A DNA stretch of 51,036 nucleotides from assembly GCA_007125955.1 (NCBI GenBank), contig SLCF01000004.1, positions 1 to 51,036 of the forward strand. The letters are read 5' to 3'. Origin of the DNA: Bacteroidales bacterium. Lineage in GTDB: Bacteria; Bacteroidota; Bacteroidia; Bacteroidales; PUMT01. A model generated the notes under the pieces. That model searched no databases, was not told the origin of the DNA, and worked only from the letters and a program-made list of their open reading frames with translations. The stretch's first letter is position 1; the number at the start of each line of letters is the position of its first letter. Below are positions 1-8,019 of this stretch, piece by piece. Both the position numbers and the translations under genes were made by a program.

Positions 1-1
1 A

Positions 2-1387
2 GGAGCAAGACTGCTGATGGCAGTCAGGAATATAAGTGCTTCATATTCCCGCAGCGATGGCACCATGTTGCCGGGATACCTTCCCGGAACGAACATACTT
101 GGTCAGGAAAGGGTGAACAACATTTTTGCTCCCGGATTCCCTTTTATATTCGGGTACCAGGACTCTGACCTGCCTTACAGGGCTATTGAAAGAGGCTGGC
201 TTACGACAGATACTACGATGAACGAGGCTTTCATGATGACACACAATAATACACTTAACTTCAGGAGCACAATTGAGCCGGTTAACGGACTGCGAATTGA
301 CCTGACGGCAACCCGAACCTTTGCAGAGAACAGCAGTGAGTATTTTGTAGCCGACGAGCAAGGTCAATTCACCCCTTCAAGCCGTATGACATCCGGTAAT
401 TTCAGCATGAGTTTTCTTTCCTGGAGTACTGCCTTTGAAAGGGTATCAAGTAAAAATAACTATCATTCAAAGGCATTCAGCAACTTTAAGGATTACAGGC
501 TGGTAATTGCAGAAAGGCTGGCTGACGGGAGAGGTCTTTCAGAATACTACGATCCCGGGGATACCCGGCCTGACGGTTATCCGGACGGTTACGGAAGCCT
601 CTCCCAGGATGTGCTGATTCCTTCCTTCCTTGCAGCTTACGGAGGTTTCGATCCGGGCAGGATCAGCCTGAAAAACTTCCCATTAATTCCGTGGCCGAAC
701 TGGAGGATAACTTATGACGGGCTTGCGAGATTACCTTTTATAGGCAACCTGGTTAGCTCAGCCAATTTAAATCACGCATTCCGCTCTACATACAGTGTCT
801 CAAACTATATGACCAACTTCAACTACCAGGAGCAAGATGATGGGTTCAGTTATATAAGGGATAAAATCCAGGATAATTTTATACCACGTCATAACATTTC
901 ATCGGTTGTAATAAGCGAACGGTTTGATCCCCTGATAAATCTCGATATCACCTGGAACAACAACTTTACCACACGGGCAGAATACAGGAAAACACGAACT
1001 GTTTCCCTCAGCTTTGCCAACAACCAGATATCTGAGATACGAAGCGATGAGATATCGATTGGAATGGGATACCGGTTCAGGGATGTTCAGATAGTCTATC
1101 GCTCACGCGACGGACAAAGGGAGCTGATGAGCGATCTTAATGTGAGGGCTGATTTCTCGGTGAGGGAGAATCTCACAGTAATAAGGAAGCTTGCGGAAGA
1201 TGGTGTTCAGCCTACTGCTGGTCAGACAATCTATTCTATTAAAGCATCAGCCGATTATGTAATAAGCAACCGTTTTGATGTAAGATTTTTCGTAGACAGG
1301 GTTATAAACAGGCCTATTGTAAGTCTGTCATATCCAACAGCCAATACAAACATAGGTTTTAGCTTGAGATTTACATTAATACAGTAG
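2..1387 (+). CDS. sprA: SprA, type IX secretion outer-membrane translocon, C-terminal part (5' truncated)
   Basis: This is the last roughly 460 codons of a much larger gene; the reading frame is open from the first bases of the window, so the start lies outside. The sequence is amphipathic and rich in Tyr, Asn, Arg and Phe, as in outer-membrane strands, and ends in alternating polar and aromatic residues (GFSLRFTLIQ). The run with NISASYSRSDGTMLPGYLPG, then FAPGFPFIFGYQD and NYMTNFNYQEQ, resembles the C-terminal barrel of SprA (Sov in Porphyromonas). In the family this is a giant barrel of over 2,000 residues that forms the type IX secretion channel and is needed for gliding in flavobacteria. 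gcvH follows, a neighbour I recall for sprA in other Bacteroidota. Identity is from recall of family sequence, not a search. Confidence 0.85.
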   Translation, partial: GARLLMAVRNISASYSRSDGTMLPGYLPGTNILGQERVNNIFAPGFPFIFGYQDSDLPYRAIERGWLTTDTTMNEAFMMTHNNTLNFRSTIEPVNGLRIDLTATRTFAENSSEYFVADEQGQFTPSSRMTSGNFSMSFLSWSTAFERVSSKNNYHSKAFSNFKDYRLVIAERLADGRGLSEYYDPGDTRPDGYPDGYGSLSQDVLIPSFLAAYGGFDPGRISLKNFPLIPWPNWRITYDGLARLPFIGNLVSSANLNHAFRSTYSVSNYMTNFNYQEQDDGFSYIRDKIQDNFIPRHNISSVVISERFDPLINLDITWNNNFTTRAEYRKTRTVSLSFANNQISEIRSDEISIGMGYRFRDVQIVYRSRDGQRELMSDLNVRADFSVRENLTVIRKLAEDGVQPTAGQTIYSIKASADYVISNRFDVRFFVDRVINRPIVSLSYPTANTNIGFSLRFTLIQ

Positions 1388-1406
1388 TTTTTTATTCAAA
1401 AAATTG

Positions 1407-1414
1407 TACTTTTG
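1407..1414 (+). promoter_or_regulatory. Bacteroidota-type -7 promoter box for gcvH
   Basis: TACTTTTG matches the TAnnTTTG element of Bacteroidota promoters and lies 45 bp before the gcvH ATG. No clear -33 TTTG is visible at the expected distance, so the call rests on the -7 match and position. Confidence 0.5.
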
Positions 1415-1459
1415 GATCAACAATAATAAGATGTTAATTATATAAAAATTGAAATTATC

Positions 1460-1840
1460 ATGAAGATACCCGAAAATTTAAAGTACACCAAAGATCACGA
1501 ATGGATTCGTGTTGATGGAGATATCGCCATTGTAGGAATAACAGACTTTGCCCAGGGGGAGTTGGGAGACATTGTTTTCATTGAAATTGAAACAGAAGGA
1601 GAAACTCTTGATAAAGACGAAGTTTTTGGAACAATAGAAGCGGTTAAAACTGTTTCCGATATGTTTATGCCTGTATCGGGAGAAGTTAAAGAGGTGAACG
1701 AAAAACTCGAAGATACTCCCGATATAGTCAACAAGGACCCATATAATGAAGGCTGGATGGTAAAAATTGTAATGAGCGATAAATCAGAGCTTGACGAACT
1801 GCTTTCTGCTGAAGAATACAAAGAGCTTGTCGAATCATAA
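1460..1840 (+). CDS. gcvH: Glycine cleavage system H protein
   Basis: A 126-residue lipoyl carrier that shuttles the aminomethyl intermediate between the P, T and L proteins of the glycine cleavage complex. The full family length is present, starting at [17 protein letters not shown]. The lipoylation site is in [11 protein letters not shown], with the modified lysine at K63, and the C-terminal [13 protein letters not shown] block is also present. There is no Shine-Dalgarno sequence, which is usual in this phylum. The gene has its own predicted promoter just after sprA and ends in a strong terminator. The L protein (lpdA) and formate-tetrahydrofolate ligase occur elsewhere in the window, so the same metabolic branch is represented, although P and T proteins are not here. 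Confidence 0.97.
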   Translation: MKIPENLKYTKDHEWIRVDGDIAIVGITDFAQGELGDIVFIEIETEGETLDKDEVFGTIEAVKTVSDMFMPVSGEVKEVNEKLEDTPDIVNKDPYNEGWMVKIVMSDKSELDELLSAEEYKELVES

Positions 1841-1867
1841 GTAAAAGGGAAAGGAAACACTGAATTT

Positions 1868-1903
1868 GAAGAAACCCCGTCAGCCGACTGACGGGGTTTC
1901 TTT
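1868..1903. terminator. Bidirectional intrinsic terminator between gcvH and the AbgT gene
   Basis: A perfect 13-bp inverted repeat (GAAACCCCGTCAG at 1871-1883, CTGACGGGGTTTC at 1888-1900) encloses a 4-nt loop. It is flanked by A residues upstream and T residues downstream. The flanking genes are convergent, so the hairpin can end transcription from both sides. Confidence 0.9.
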
Positions 1904-1940
1904 ATGGTGCGCCGTGCATGGCAGGTAACCTGTAAACAAA

Positions 1941-3464
1941 TCAGGGTGTGTAATATATTGGTCCTTCTATACCCAGAGGCAGTCCGAGTAATATCCATGC
2001 AACAAACATTGGTATCCTCACAGCTGCAAAAAGTAAGGCATACGGGAGCATTGTTGAAATTATAGTTCCCAGTCCGATATTCTTGTCATATTTTTGGGCA
2101 AAGACTATCACAAGAGGGAAGTATGGCAGTAACGGGGTAAGTATATTCGAGTAGGAGTCGCCTATCCTGTAAGCCGCCTGGGCAGTTTCTGGCGAATACC
2201 CCATAAGCATGAGCATCGGTACGAATATGGGTGCCATTATTGCCCATTTTGCCGATGCGCTACCTATCAGAAGATTTATAAATGAGCTTACCAGAACGAA
2301 GGCCACCAGAAGGGGGATCCCTGTGAAGCCAATGTTTTGAAGTCCGCTTGCTCCGCTTACCGCAACTATCAAACCCAGGTTAGACCAGTTGAAATATGCA
2401 ACGAACTGAGCGGCCACAAAAGCAAGCACAATATAACCTCCCATGCCCGCCATTGAATCACCCGTCATTTTGGCCACATCCTTGTCGCCCTTTATAGACT
2501 TGGTTATAATTCCGTAAACCAGCCCGGCTATAAGGAAAAGTATAAGCATCAGGGGAACAATTGAGTTGTAGAAAGGGTTCAGGCTCCCGTCAACATCCCT
2601 TAAAACTCCGTTTGATGGAATTATGGCAAGGGCTATCAGAACAAGGAAAGCTGCTATTGATACCAGAGACCATTTCAGACCCTTCTTTTCGAGGGGGGAG
2701 ATCTCATCTTCTTCATGGACAGACTCTCCTTCATAGGTGCCAAGCCTTGGAACGATTATTTTTTCGGTAACCCATGTGCCTGCAAGCCCTACAAGGGGAA
2801 CAGATGCCGCAAGAAGGTAAAAATTGGAGAGTGGGTTCACCGTGTATGTCGGATCAATTATTTGTGCAGCAGGTTGAGTAAATGAAGCAATAAGAGGGTC
2901 AATCCCTGTTGGGATAATATTTGCCCCGAAACCTCCAGAGACTCCTGCAAATGCTGCTGCAAGACCTGCCAGGGGATGCCTTCCCATTCCCATGAAAATC
3001 GCAGCACCAAGAGGTATAAGAACCACGTAACCGGCATCAACAGCAACCGAACTGAACATGCCAGCAACAACTATGGAGAAGGTTATAAGGGAATTGGGAA
3101 CTTTGCTGACGAATATCTTAAGCCCCACGCTTATCAAACCGCTCCGCTCTGCAACGCCTATCCCCAGCATAACTGCAAGCACCAAACCAAGAGGGGGAAA
3201 TTGTGCAAAAACGTCAACCATATTTGTCAGGATCCTTCTTATCCCCTCAGCATCAAGAAGGTTAATAGCATTTATACGCTCCGTTATATCAGGCGCTGGG
3301 TGTTCAACACTAACACCCAGGCTTCCGAATATCCAGGACAGGATCAGTATCAGTCCCATCAGGATTGCAAAAAGTGTTACCGGCTGGGGAAGCTTGTTGC
3401 CGACCACTTCAACCTTGTCGAGGATCTTTTTGAATAAACCGCTTTTTTCTTTATTATTTGCCAT
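1941..3464 (-). CDS. AbgT-family transporter (p-aminobenzoyl-glutamate transporter type)
   Basis: A 507-residue polytopic inner-membrane protein with about ten or more hydrophobic segments. Family-like blocks include AVMLGIGVAERSGL, the Asp-containing SSVAVDAGYVVLIPLGA, GGFGANIIPTGIDPLIA, and a C-terminal MAPIFVPMLMLMGYSPE followed by YRIGDSYSNILTPLLPYFPL. Known AbgT members import p-aminobenzoyl-glutamate (AbgT), and YdaH and MtrF have been described as sulfonamide or p-aminobenzoate exporters. The substrate here cannot be read from sequence. The gene stands alone, convergent with gcvH and divergent from pepD, with a well-matched promoter. PepD next door is a dipeptidase, so a peptide or folate-breakdown link is possible but unproven. 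Confidence 0.9.
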   Translation of the reverse strand: MANNKEKSGLFKKILDKVEVVGNKLPQPVTLFAILMGLILILSWIFGSLGVSVEHPAPDITERINAINLLDAEGIRRILTNMVDVFAQFPPLGLVLAVMLGIGVAERSGLISVGLKIFVSKVPNSLITFSIVVAGMFSSVAVDAGYVVLIPLGAAIFMGMGRHPLAGLAAAFAGVSGGFGANIIPTGIDPLIASFTQPAAQIIDPTYTVNPLSNFYLLAASVPLVGLAGTWVTEKIIVPRLGTYEGESVHEEDEISPLEKKGLKWSLVSIAAFLVLIALAIIPSNGVLRDVDGSLNPFYNSIVPLMLILFLIAGLVYGIITKSIKGDKDVAKMTGDSMAGMGGYIVLAFVAAQFVAYFNWSNLGLIVAVSGASGLQNIGFTGIPLLVAFVLVSSFINLLIGSASAKWAIMAPIFVPMLMLMGYSPETAQAAYRIGDSYSNILTPLLPYFPLVIVFAQKYDKNIGLGTIISTMLPYALLFAAVRIPMFVAWILLGLPLGIEGPIYYTP

Positions 3465-3500
3465 TATTTTATATGTTTACATTTAAGTATTACAAATAGT

Positions 3501-3530
3501 CAAAAATAAACCGTTTAGCAGAAAGACAAA
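3501..3530 (-). promoter_or_regulatory. Promoter of the AbgT-family transporter gene
   Basis: On the minus strand, TTTG (3530-3527) is followed after exactly 18 bp by TATTTTTG (3508-3501), a full match to TTTG-N18-TAnnTTTG. The start codon lies 36 bp downstream. Confidence 0.65.
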
Positions 3531-3693
3531 AATTTTTTTTTCTTTTTAAAAAAGAACTTGGCAATGATAACAAATTGAATCCTAATTCCAATAAAAAGAG
3601 GGGAAAGTAATATGATAAATAGCCGGTTTCCCCGGATAATAAGCATTGTAGATTAAATATTTTAAATTCAAAAAACCTGAAGGGAGGCACACT

Positions 3694-5148
3694 ATGAGCA
3701 TAAAAGATCTTCAACCCACGATTTTGTGGAAATATTTCCATGAACTCACCCAAATACCCAGGCCTTCAAAAAAGGAGCAACGTGTTGTGGAATATGTTAA
3801 AAATTTTGGGAAAGAGCATGGTTTAAAAACCATTGTTGATGAAGCCGGAAACGTGATTCTGAAAAAACCTGCAACAAAAGGGATGGAAAAACTGAAAGGT
3901 GTAATCCTGCAGTGTCATCTTGACATGGTGCCTCAGAAAAACAGCAATGTTGATCACAACTTTGAAAAGGATCCTGTTGAAGCTTATGTGGATGGCGAAT
4001 GGGTTACCGCAAAGGGCACAACACTTGGTGCTGACAACGGGATTGGTGTAGCTGCTGCGCTTGCTATTATGGAGTCAGGCGAAATCGTTCACGGCCCGCT
4101 CGAGGCTTTGCTCACAGTTGATGAGGAAACGGGTATGACAGGAGCATTCGGACTGAAGGCAGGATTGCTTGACGGTGATATACTTATCAATCTCGATTCC
4201 GAAGAGGATGGTGAATTGTATGTTGGATGTGCAGGCGGAATGGATGCAAATATTAAGTTTTCTTTCAGTGAAGAGCCGGTACCTGACGATGCAGTTCCTT
4301 ACAATATAAAGGTGTCAGGGCTTAAAGGCGGTCATTCCGGAATGGATATTCACCTGGGGCGCGGAAACTCCAACAAGCTTCTGTTTCGTTTCATGAAATA
4401 TGCATATGCAGAATATGGAATACGCATTGCATCGGTAGATGGTGGCGGAATGAGAAATGCCATTCCGAGAGAAGCGGAAGCTGTTGTTGTTGTACCTGTT
4501 TCAAAAGCAAAGGATTTTGAAAAATCGGTCAGGGAGCACCAGTCAGTTTATAAGAAAGAACTTGCCAATGTTGAACCGGATCTTTCATTTACTGTTGAAA
4601 AGACAGATATGCCCGTATGGCTTATCGATGCAGAGACCGGAGAAAAACTTATTCACTCGGTCTGCGGTTGTCCCAACGGTGTTATCAGGATGAGCGACTC
4701 CATACCCGGACTGGTTGAAACATCTACCAATCTGGCAAGTGTGAGGTCGTTTGAAAATGAGATAACTATACAGTGCCTTATGCGCAGTTCGGTGGATACT
4801 GCAAAAGATGAACTTGCAGGGATGATTGAAAGTGTGTTCAAGCTGGCCGGTGCAGAAGTTCATTTTGACGGGGCATACCCGGGATGGAAGCCAAATATGG
4901 ATTCAGAAATACTGAAGATTATGAATAATGTTTACAAGGAGATGTACGGGGAGTCACCAGAGGTAAAAGCCGTTCATGCGGGACTGGAATGCGGGCTGCT
5001 GGGAGGGATATATCCTCATATTGACATGATATCCTTCGGCCCTGAGATAGTTAACCCCCATTCACCTGATGAAAAAGTTCATATAGAATCGGTTGAGAAA
5101 TTCTGGAACTATCTTCTTGAAACACTGAAGAACATGCCGGTAAAATAG
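3694..5148 (+). CDS. pepD: Aminoacyl-histidine dipeptidase (peptidase D, M20C)
   Basis: A 484-residue cytosolic zinc dipeptidase of the M20C family; family members cleave Xaa-His dipeptides such as carnosine and some other dipeptides. Metal and catalytic positions are visible: CHLDMV (H75, D77), GADNGIG (D114), the general base and ligand in VDEETG (E144, E145), NLDSEEDGEL (D168), and a C-terminal His in FGPEIVNPHSPDEKVH. Length matches the family. The start is supported by AGGGAGG at 3681-3687, six bases before ATG; a real Shine-Dalgarno sequence is uncommon in this window and suggests strong translation. The gene is convergent with rpmH, five bases away. Confidence 0.95.
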   Translation: MSIKDLQPTILWKYFHELTQIPRPSKKEQRVVEYVKNFGKEHGLKTIVDEAGNVILKKPATKGMEKLKGVILQCHLDMVPQKNSNVDHNFEKDPVEAYVDGEWVTAKGTTLGADNGIGVAAALAIMESGEIVHGPLEALLTVDEETGMTGAFGLKAGLLDGDILINLDSEEDGELYVGCAGGMDANIKFSFSEEPVPDDAVPYNIKVSGLKGGHSGMDIHLGRGNSNKLLFRFMKYAYAEYGIRIASVDGGGMRNAIPREAEAVVVVPVSKAKDFEKSVREHQSVYKKELANVEPDLSFTVEKTDMPVWLIDAETGEKLIHSVCGCPNGVIRMSDSIPGLVETSTNLASVRSFENEITIQCLMRSSVDTAKDELAGMIESVFKLAGAEVHFDGAYPGWKPNMDSEILKIMNNVYKEMYGESPEVKAVHAGLECGLLGGIYPHIDMISFGPEIVNPHSPDEKVHIESVEKFWNYLLETLKNMPVK

Positions 5149-5153
5149 GAGGG

Positions 5154-5309
5154 TTACTTGTGCCTCGGTTCGTCAGAAACACTCATCTTTTTGCGGCCTT
5201 TTGCCCTTCTTTGCGCAAGGACTTTACGGCCTGAAAACGACGACATTCTTTCCCTGAAACCGTGCTTGTTTTTCCTTTTTCTGTTTGATGGCTGAAATGT
5301 CCGCTTCAT
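5154..5309 (-). CDS. rpmH: 50S ribosomal protein L34
   Basis: A 51-codon gene that is easily missed. The translation begins [20 protein letters not shown], continues [20 protein letters not shown] and ends [11 protein letters not shown]. This is the L34 signature ([12 protein letters not shown]...HGFR.RM....GR.VL..RR.KGRK) at full length, and it is strongly basic as expected for a ribosomal protein. A TTTG-N19-TAGTTTTG promoter lies 45 bp upstream. rsmG is upstream on the same strand, and pepD ends five bases beyond the stop on the other strand. Confidence 0.97.
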   Translation of the reverse strand: MKRTFQPSNRKRKNKHGFRERMSSFSGRKVLAQRRAKGRKKMSVSDEPRHK

Positions 5310-5353
5310 TATGTTATAGTTGTATTGGTTTTTACTTTTTAAAATTCAGACCG

Positions 5354-5384
5354 CAAAACTAATGTTTTTTGCAGATATTGCAAA
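5354..5384 (-). promoter_or_regulatory. Promoter of rpmH
   Basis: On the minus strand, TTTG (5384-5381) precedes TAGTTTTG (5361-5354) with a 19-bp spacer, matching the Bacteroidota promoter pattern. The predicted transcription start gives a leader of about 40 nt before the rpmH ATG at 5309. Confidence 0.65.
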
Positions 5385-5407
5385 AACAATTAATGGAATA
5401 AATTTTA

Positions 5408-6031
5408 TTAATCTGCCGGAAGGTATATTATTTTCTTTTTATCAAAGAAATCTTCGCTAAAAAAACAGGATATGCTGAAGATTTTCACCTTTCCTTCAAA
5501 AAGGGATATTTCGTTCCGGATATCGCCCCCTTTCAGGTAGAGTATACCGTTGGCGATACTATTTTTGCCCCCCGGCTTTAACAATCCCCTGGTCATCTTC
5601 ACAAATTCCGGGAATTTGCAAACTGCACGGCTTACTATAAAATCGTATTGCCCTTTCAGGTCTTCTGCCCTTGAATGCAACGCAGTAACATTCTCAAGTC
5701 CAAGTTCGCCTTTAATTTCATTTACTACCCTGATCTTTTTTCCCGTTGAGTCAACCAGGGTGAAAAAAACCCCCGGCATTAATATTGCAAGCGGGATACC
5801 CGGGAAACCTCCTCCTGTGCCGACATCAAGCACAGTTGTCCCTTTCCTGAAAAGTATGACCTTTGCAATGCTGAGGGAATGGAGGGTGTGGTTGAGGTAA
5901 AGATTGTCTATATCCTTCCGGGAAATTACATTGATCCTTTTATTCCAGTAATGGTAAAGTTCCCCCGCCTTTTTAAACTGGCCAATCTGTTTATCAGTCA
6001 GATCGCTGAAATATTTGATCAATAGATGCAT
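5408..6031 (-). CDS. rsmG: 16S rRNA (guanine527-N7)-methyltransferase
   Basis: A 207-residue Rossmann methyltransferase that in the family makes m7G527 of 16S rRNA using S-adenosylmethionine; loss in other bacteria gives low-level streptomycin resistance. The N-terminal YHYWNKRINVISRKD and YLNHTLHSL blocks precede the SAM-binding motif VLDVGTGGGFPGIPLAI, then the acidic ribose-binding LVDSTGKK and the late SRAVCKFPEF. All are typical of RsmG/GidB. It lies 11 bp downstream of the ECF sigma gene on the same strand, so glycosyltransferase, sigma factor and rsmG probably form one transcript. Confidence 0.95.
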   Translation of the reverse strand: MHLLIKYFSDLTDKQIGQFKKAGELYHYWNKRINVISRKDIDNLYLNHTLHSLSIAKVILFRKGTTVLDVGTGGGFPGIPLAILMPGVFFTLVDSTGKKIRVVNEIKGELGLENVTALHSRAEDLKGQYDFIVSRAVCKFPEFVKMTRGLLKPGGKNSIANGILYLKGGDIRNEISLFEGKVKIFSISCFFSEDFFDKKKIIYLPAD

Positions 6032-6042
6032 GGAAAAGTCAG

Positions 6043-6642
6043 TCAGATGGTTTTTCCGCTGCTTTTAAGTATGTTGTGCAACAAGTCCCTTGCCCTGAAA
6101 AGCCGAGCTTTTACAGTGCCAATAGGCAGATTAAGCTCAGATGATATCTCTTCGTATGAATATTCCCTGAAATAACGTAATTCTATCAGGTTCCTGTAGC
6201 GGGGTTTCAGCTTGGTTACAACAGTACGCATCAACTCCACCTTTTGCTGTGTTATCATCGATTCCTCCGGATCGAGGTTTGAGGAGGGCAATAGCTGGGA
6301 AGGGTTTTCGTAATCCTCTCCGGGGGGGTCTATTGAGACCGGGTTCCCCCTTTTTTTTCTCATAAAATCGATACAATTGTTGGTTGCTATCTTGAACAGC
6401 CAGGTACTGAAAGCGAAGTTGGGGGTGTATTGATGAATGTTTTTGAATGCCTTGCCAAATGCTTCTATGGTTAGATCTTCAGCATCATTGCCGTTGTTCA
6501 CCATTTTGAGCAGCATAAAGTATATAGCATCCCGGTATCTGTCAAGTAATTCGGCGTATGATTTCTGGTCGCCTTCAATGGCTTTCAGAACCAGCTGGTA
6601 ATCGTGTTTAGCCTTATCTGATAAGTTGGCGTTTATTTCCAT
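6043..6642 (-). CDS. ECF-type RNA polymerase sigma factor
   Basis: A 199-residue sigma factor. Region 2 spans about residues 20-95 (YAELLDRYRDAIYFMLLKM, then AEDLTIEAFGKAFKNIHQY and STWLFKIATNNCIDFMRKK). Region 4 spans about 135-192, with a helix-turn-helix in YSYEEISSELNLPIGTVKARLFRAR. A Pro/Ser-rich linker separates them. The ATG overlaps the end of the glycosyltransferase gene by 10 bp, so translational coupling is likely. No anti-sigma gene is adjacent; the next gene is rsmG. This resembles the conserved RpoE-like ECF factors of Bacteroidota; its regulon cannot be inferred. Confidence 0.92.
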   Translation of the reverse strand: MEINANLSDKAKHDYQLVLKAIEGDQKSYAELLDRYRDAIYFMLLKMVNNGNDAEDLTIEAFGKAFKNIHQYTPNFAFSTWLFKIATNNCIDFMRKKRGNPVSIDPPGEDYENPSQLLPSSNLDPEESMITQQKVELMRTVVTKLKPRYRNLIELRYFREYSYEEISSELNLPIGTVKARLFRARDLLHNILKSSGKTI

Positions 6643-7781
6643 TTATTTCTCTTTGAACAGATGTAATTGGCTGTTGAAAGCGCCAGGTTGATAAAAGGTA
6701 TAAAAATATCATATAGAGGCGAAATTAATAATAATTTCTTTTCATTTAATCGAATAGTTGCAAATTTAAATATCAACAATTTAATTAACAATCTGAAAAA
6801 AAAGACGGATAAGGCAGGCAGAGCCAATGTGGGCTTGATGAGAAGAAAAATAACCGATAAATAAAATAAAATACGGCTAACCATCTCGCCTCCCAATAAA
6901 ATTTTTGTCTTTTTACGGTAATGCAACCCGGTTGTAAGATGTCTTTTTTTCTGTGCAATCCATTCTCCGAATGTTCCGGAAGGCACAGATACAGTGTGGG
7001 CAGCCGGATTGAACTCTAAGGCAGTATTCCCTGCCGTGGCTACCTCATTTACAAAAAGGTCGTCATCACCTGATTTGATCTTAAGATGTGTTGCAAAGCC
7101 TTTGTTGTTAAAGAAAAGAGACCGCCGGTAGGCAAGGTTCCGGCCCACCCCCATGTAAGGGAAGCCGGCCATGGCAAAAGTCAGGTACTGCAAGCCAATG
7201 AACATCGTATCCATCCTGATAAATCTGTTAAACAGCCCTTTTGTCGTTTCATATTTTCCATATCCCAGCACTAAACTTTTTTCGCATGTAAAATGCTTTG
7301 CCATCTCTTTAATCCATTTGTTGCCTGATGGCCTGCAGTCAGCGTCTGTAAGCAAAACCCACTCATTTTTGGCTGCTTTGAGGCCTAAAGTAAGGGCGAG
7401 TTTCTTTCCGTGGGTGAATTTGGGGTCCTTTTTTATGCGCGTCGAACTTAAGCGGGGAAATCTTTTTTTAAACTCACTCAGAATATTTTCAGTTTCGTCC
7501 TCCGATGAGTCGTTTACTACAATTACTTCATAACAATGATAATCCTGTTCAAGTATTTCAGGCAGGTGTTTTTTCAGATTTGAAGCTTCATCCTTTGCGC
7601 AGATAACAACCGACACGGGTGGATCGCCGCCATCTGCATTATCTTTGCAGTCTGAAGCCCTGAAAACAATTCGGATGTATATTCCCAGCCAGTAAAATAG
7701 CTGAATTGCAAAAGAAAACAGCAATATTGAAACAGCAACTGTTTCAGCCGGATTTAAGTAAAGTGCACTTATAGAAGACAT
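6633..7781 (-). CDS. Membrane glycosyltransferase, family 2
   Basis: A 382-residue inner-membrane GT-A enzyme. One N-terminal membrane segment (about residues 10-35) precedes the catalytic domain: SVVICAKDEASNL, IVVNDSSEDET, the DxD-like LLTDADCRP, GYGKYETTKGLF, acidic GDDDLFV, and QKKRHLTTG in the position of the Q-x-x-R-x motif of processive GT2 enzymes. Two or three membrane segments follow. An upstream TTG at 7838 would add 19 residues with no family-like sequence; I prefer the ATG at 7781. The donor and acceptor are unknown. The gene overlaps the ECF sigma gene and is divergent from tgt. Confidence 0.88.
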   Translation of the reverse strand: MSSISALYLNPAETVAVSILLFSFAIQLFYWLGIYIRIVFRASDCKDNADGGDPPVSVVICAKDEASNLKKHLPEILEQDYHCYEVIVVNDSSEDETENILSEFKKRFPRLSSTRIKKDPKFTHGKKLALTLGLKAAKNEWVLLTDADCRPSGNKWIKEMAKHFTCEKSLVLGYGKYETTKGLFNRFIRMDTMFIGLQYLTFAMAGFPYMGVGRNLAYRRSLFFNNKGFATHLKIKSGDDDLFVNEVATAGNTALEFNPAAHTVSVPSGTFGEWIAQKKRHLTTGLHYRKKTKILLGGEMVSRILFYLSVIFLLIKPTLALPALSVFFFRLLIKLLIFKFATIRLNEKKLLLISPLYDIFIPFINLALSTANYICSKRNKWK

Positions 7782-7987
7782 TTTAAAAAGTATGACGGGA
7801 AAAAGCCGCAAGTTTATCAAACAATTCAAATAAATCAAGCAAAAAAGTCAGCTCCCCGGAAAATTTATAAACAACCTTCTGTGTTTTTTCATTGAAATAA
7901 ATATTGTGATGCCTTCTGGCAACACTTATAATCAGAGATTTTTCGGGTTGAATTATATGTCGGGGAATTAATATATATTTTTTTAAA

Positions 7988-7995
7988 TAACTTTG
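7988..7995 (+). promoter_or_regulatory. -7 promoter box for tgt
   Basis: TAACTTTG matches TAnnTTTG and ends in an in-frame TTG that could be mistaken for the tgt start. If it is the promoter, transcription starts near 8002 and the ATG at 8020 is the true start. No clear -33 element is visible. Confidence 0.5.
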
Positions 7996-8019
7996 AAGAT
8001 TAAATCAAAACCGCACCGG

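Noticed and set aside
2976-3437. Open frame of 153 codons on the plus strand inside the AbgT gene
   Set aside because: It is antisense to a clearly conserved membrane protein, lacks any family resemblance and has a cysteine/asparagine-rich composition typical of shadow frames.
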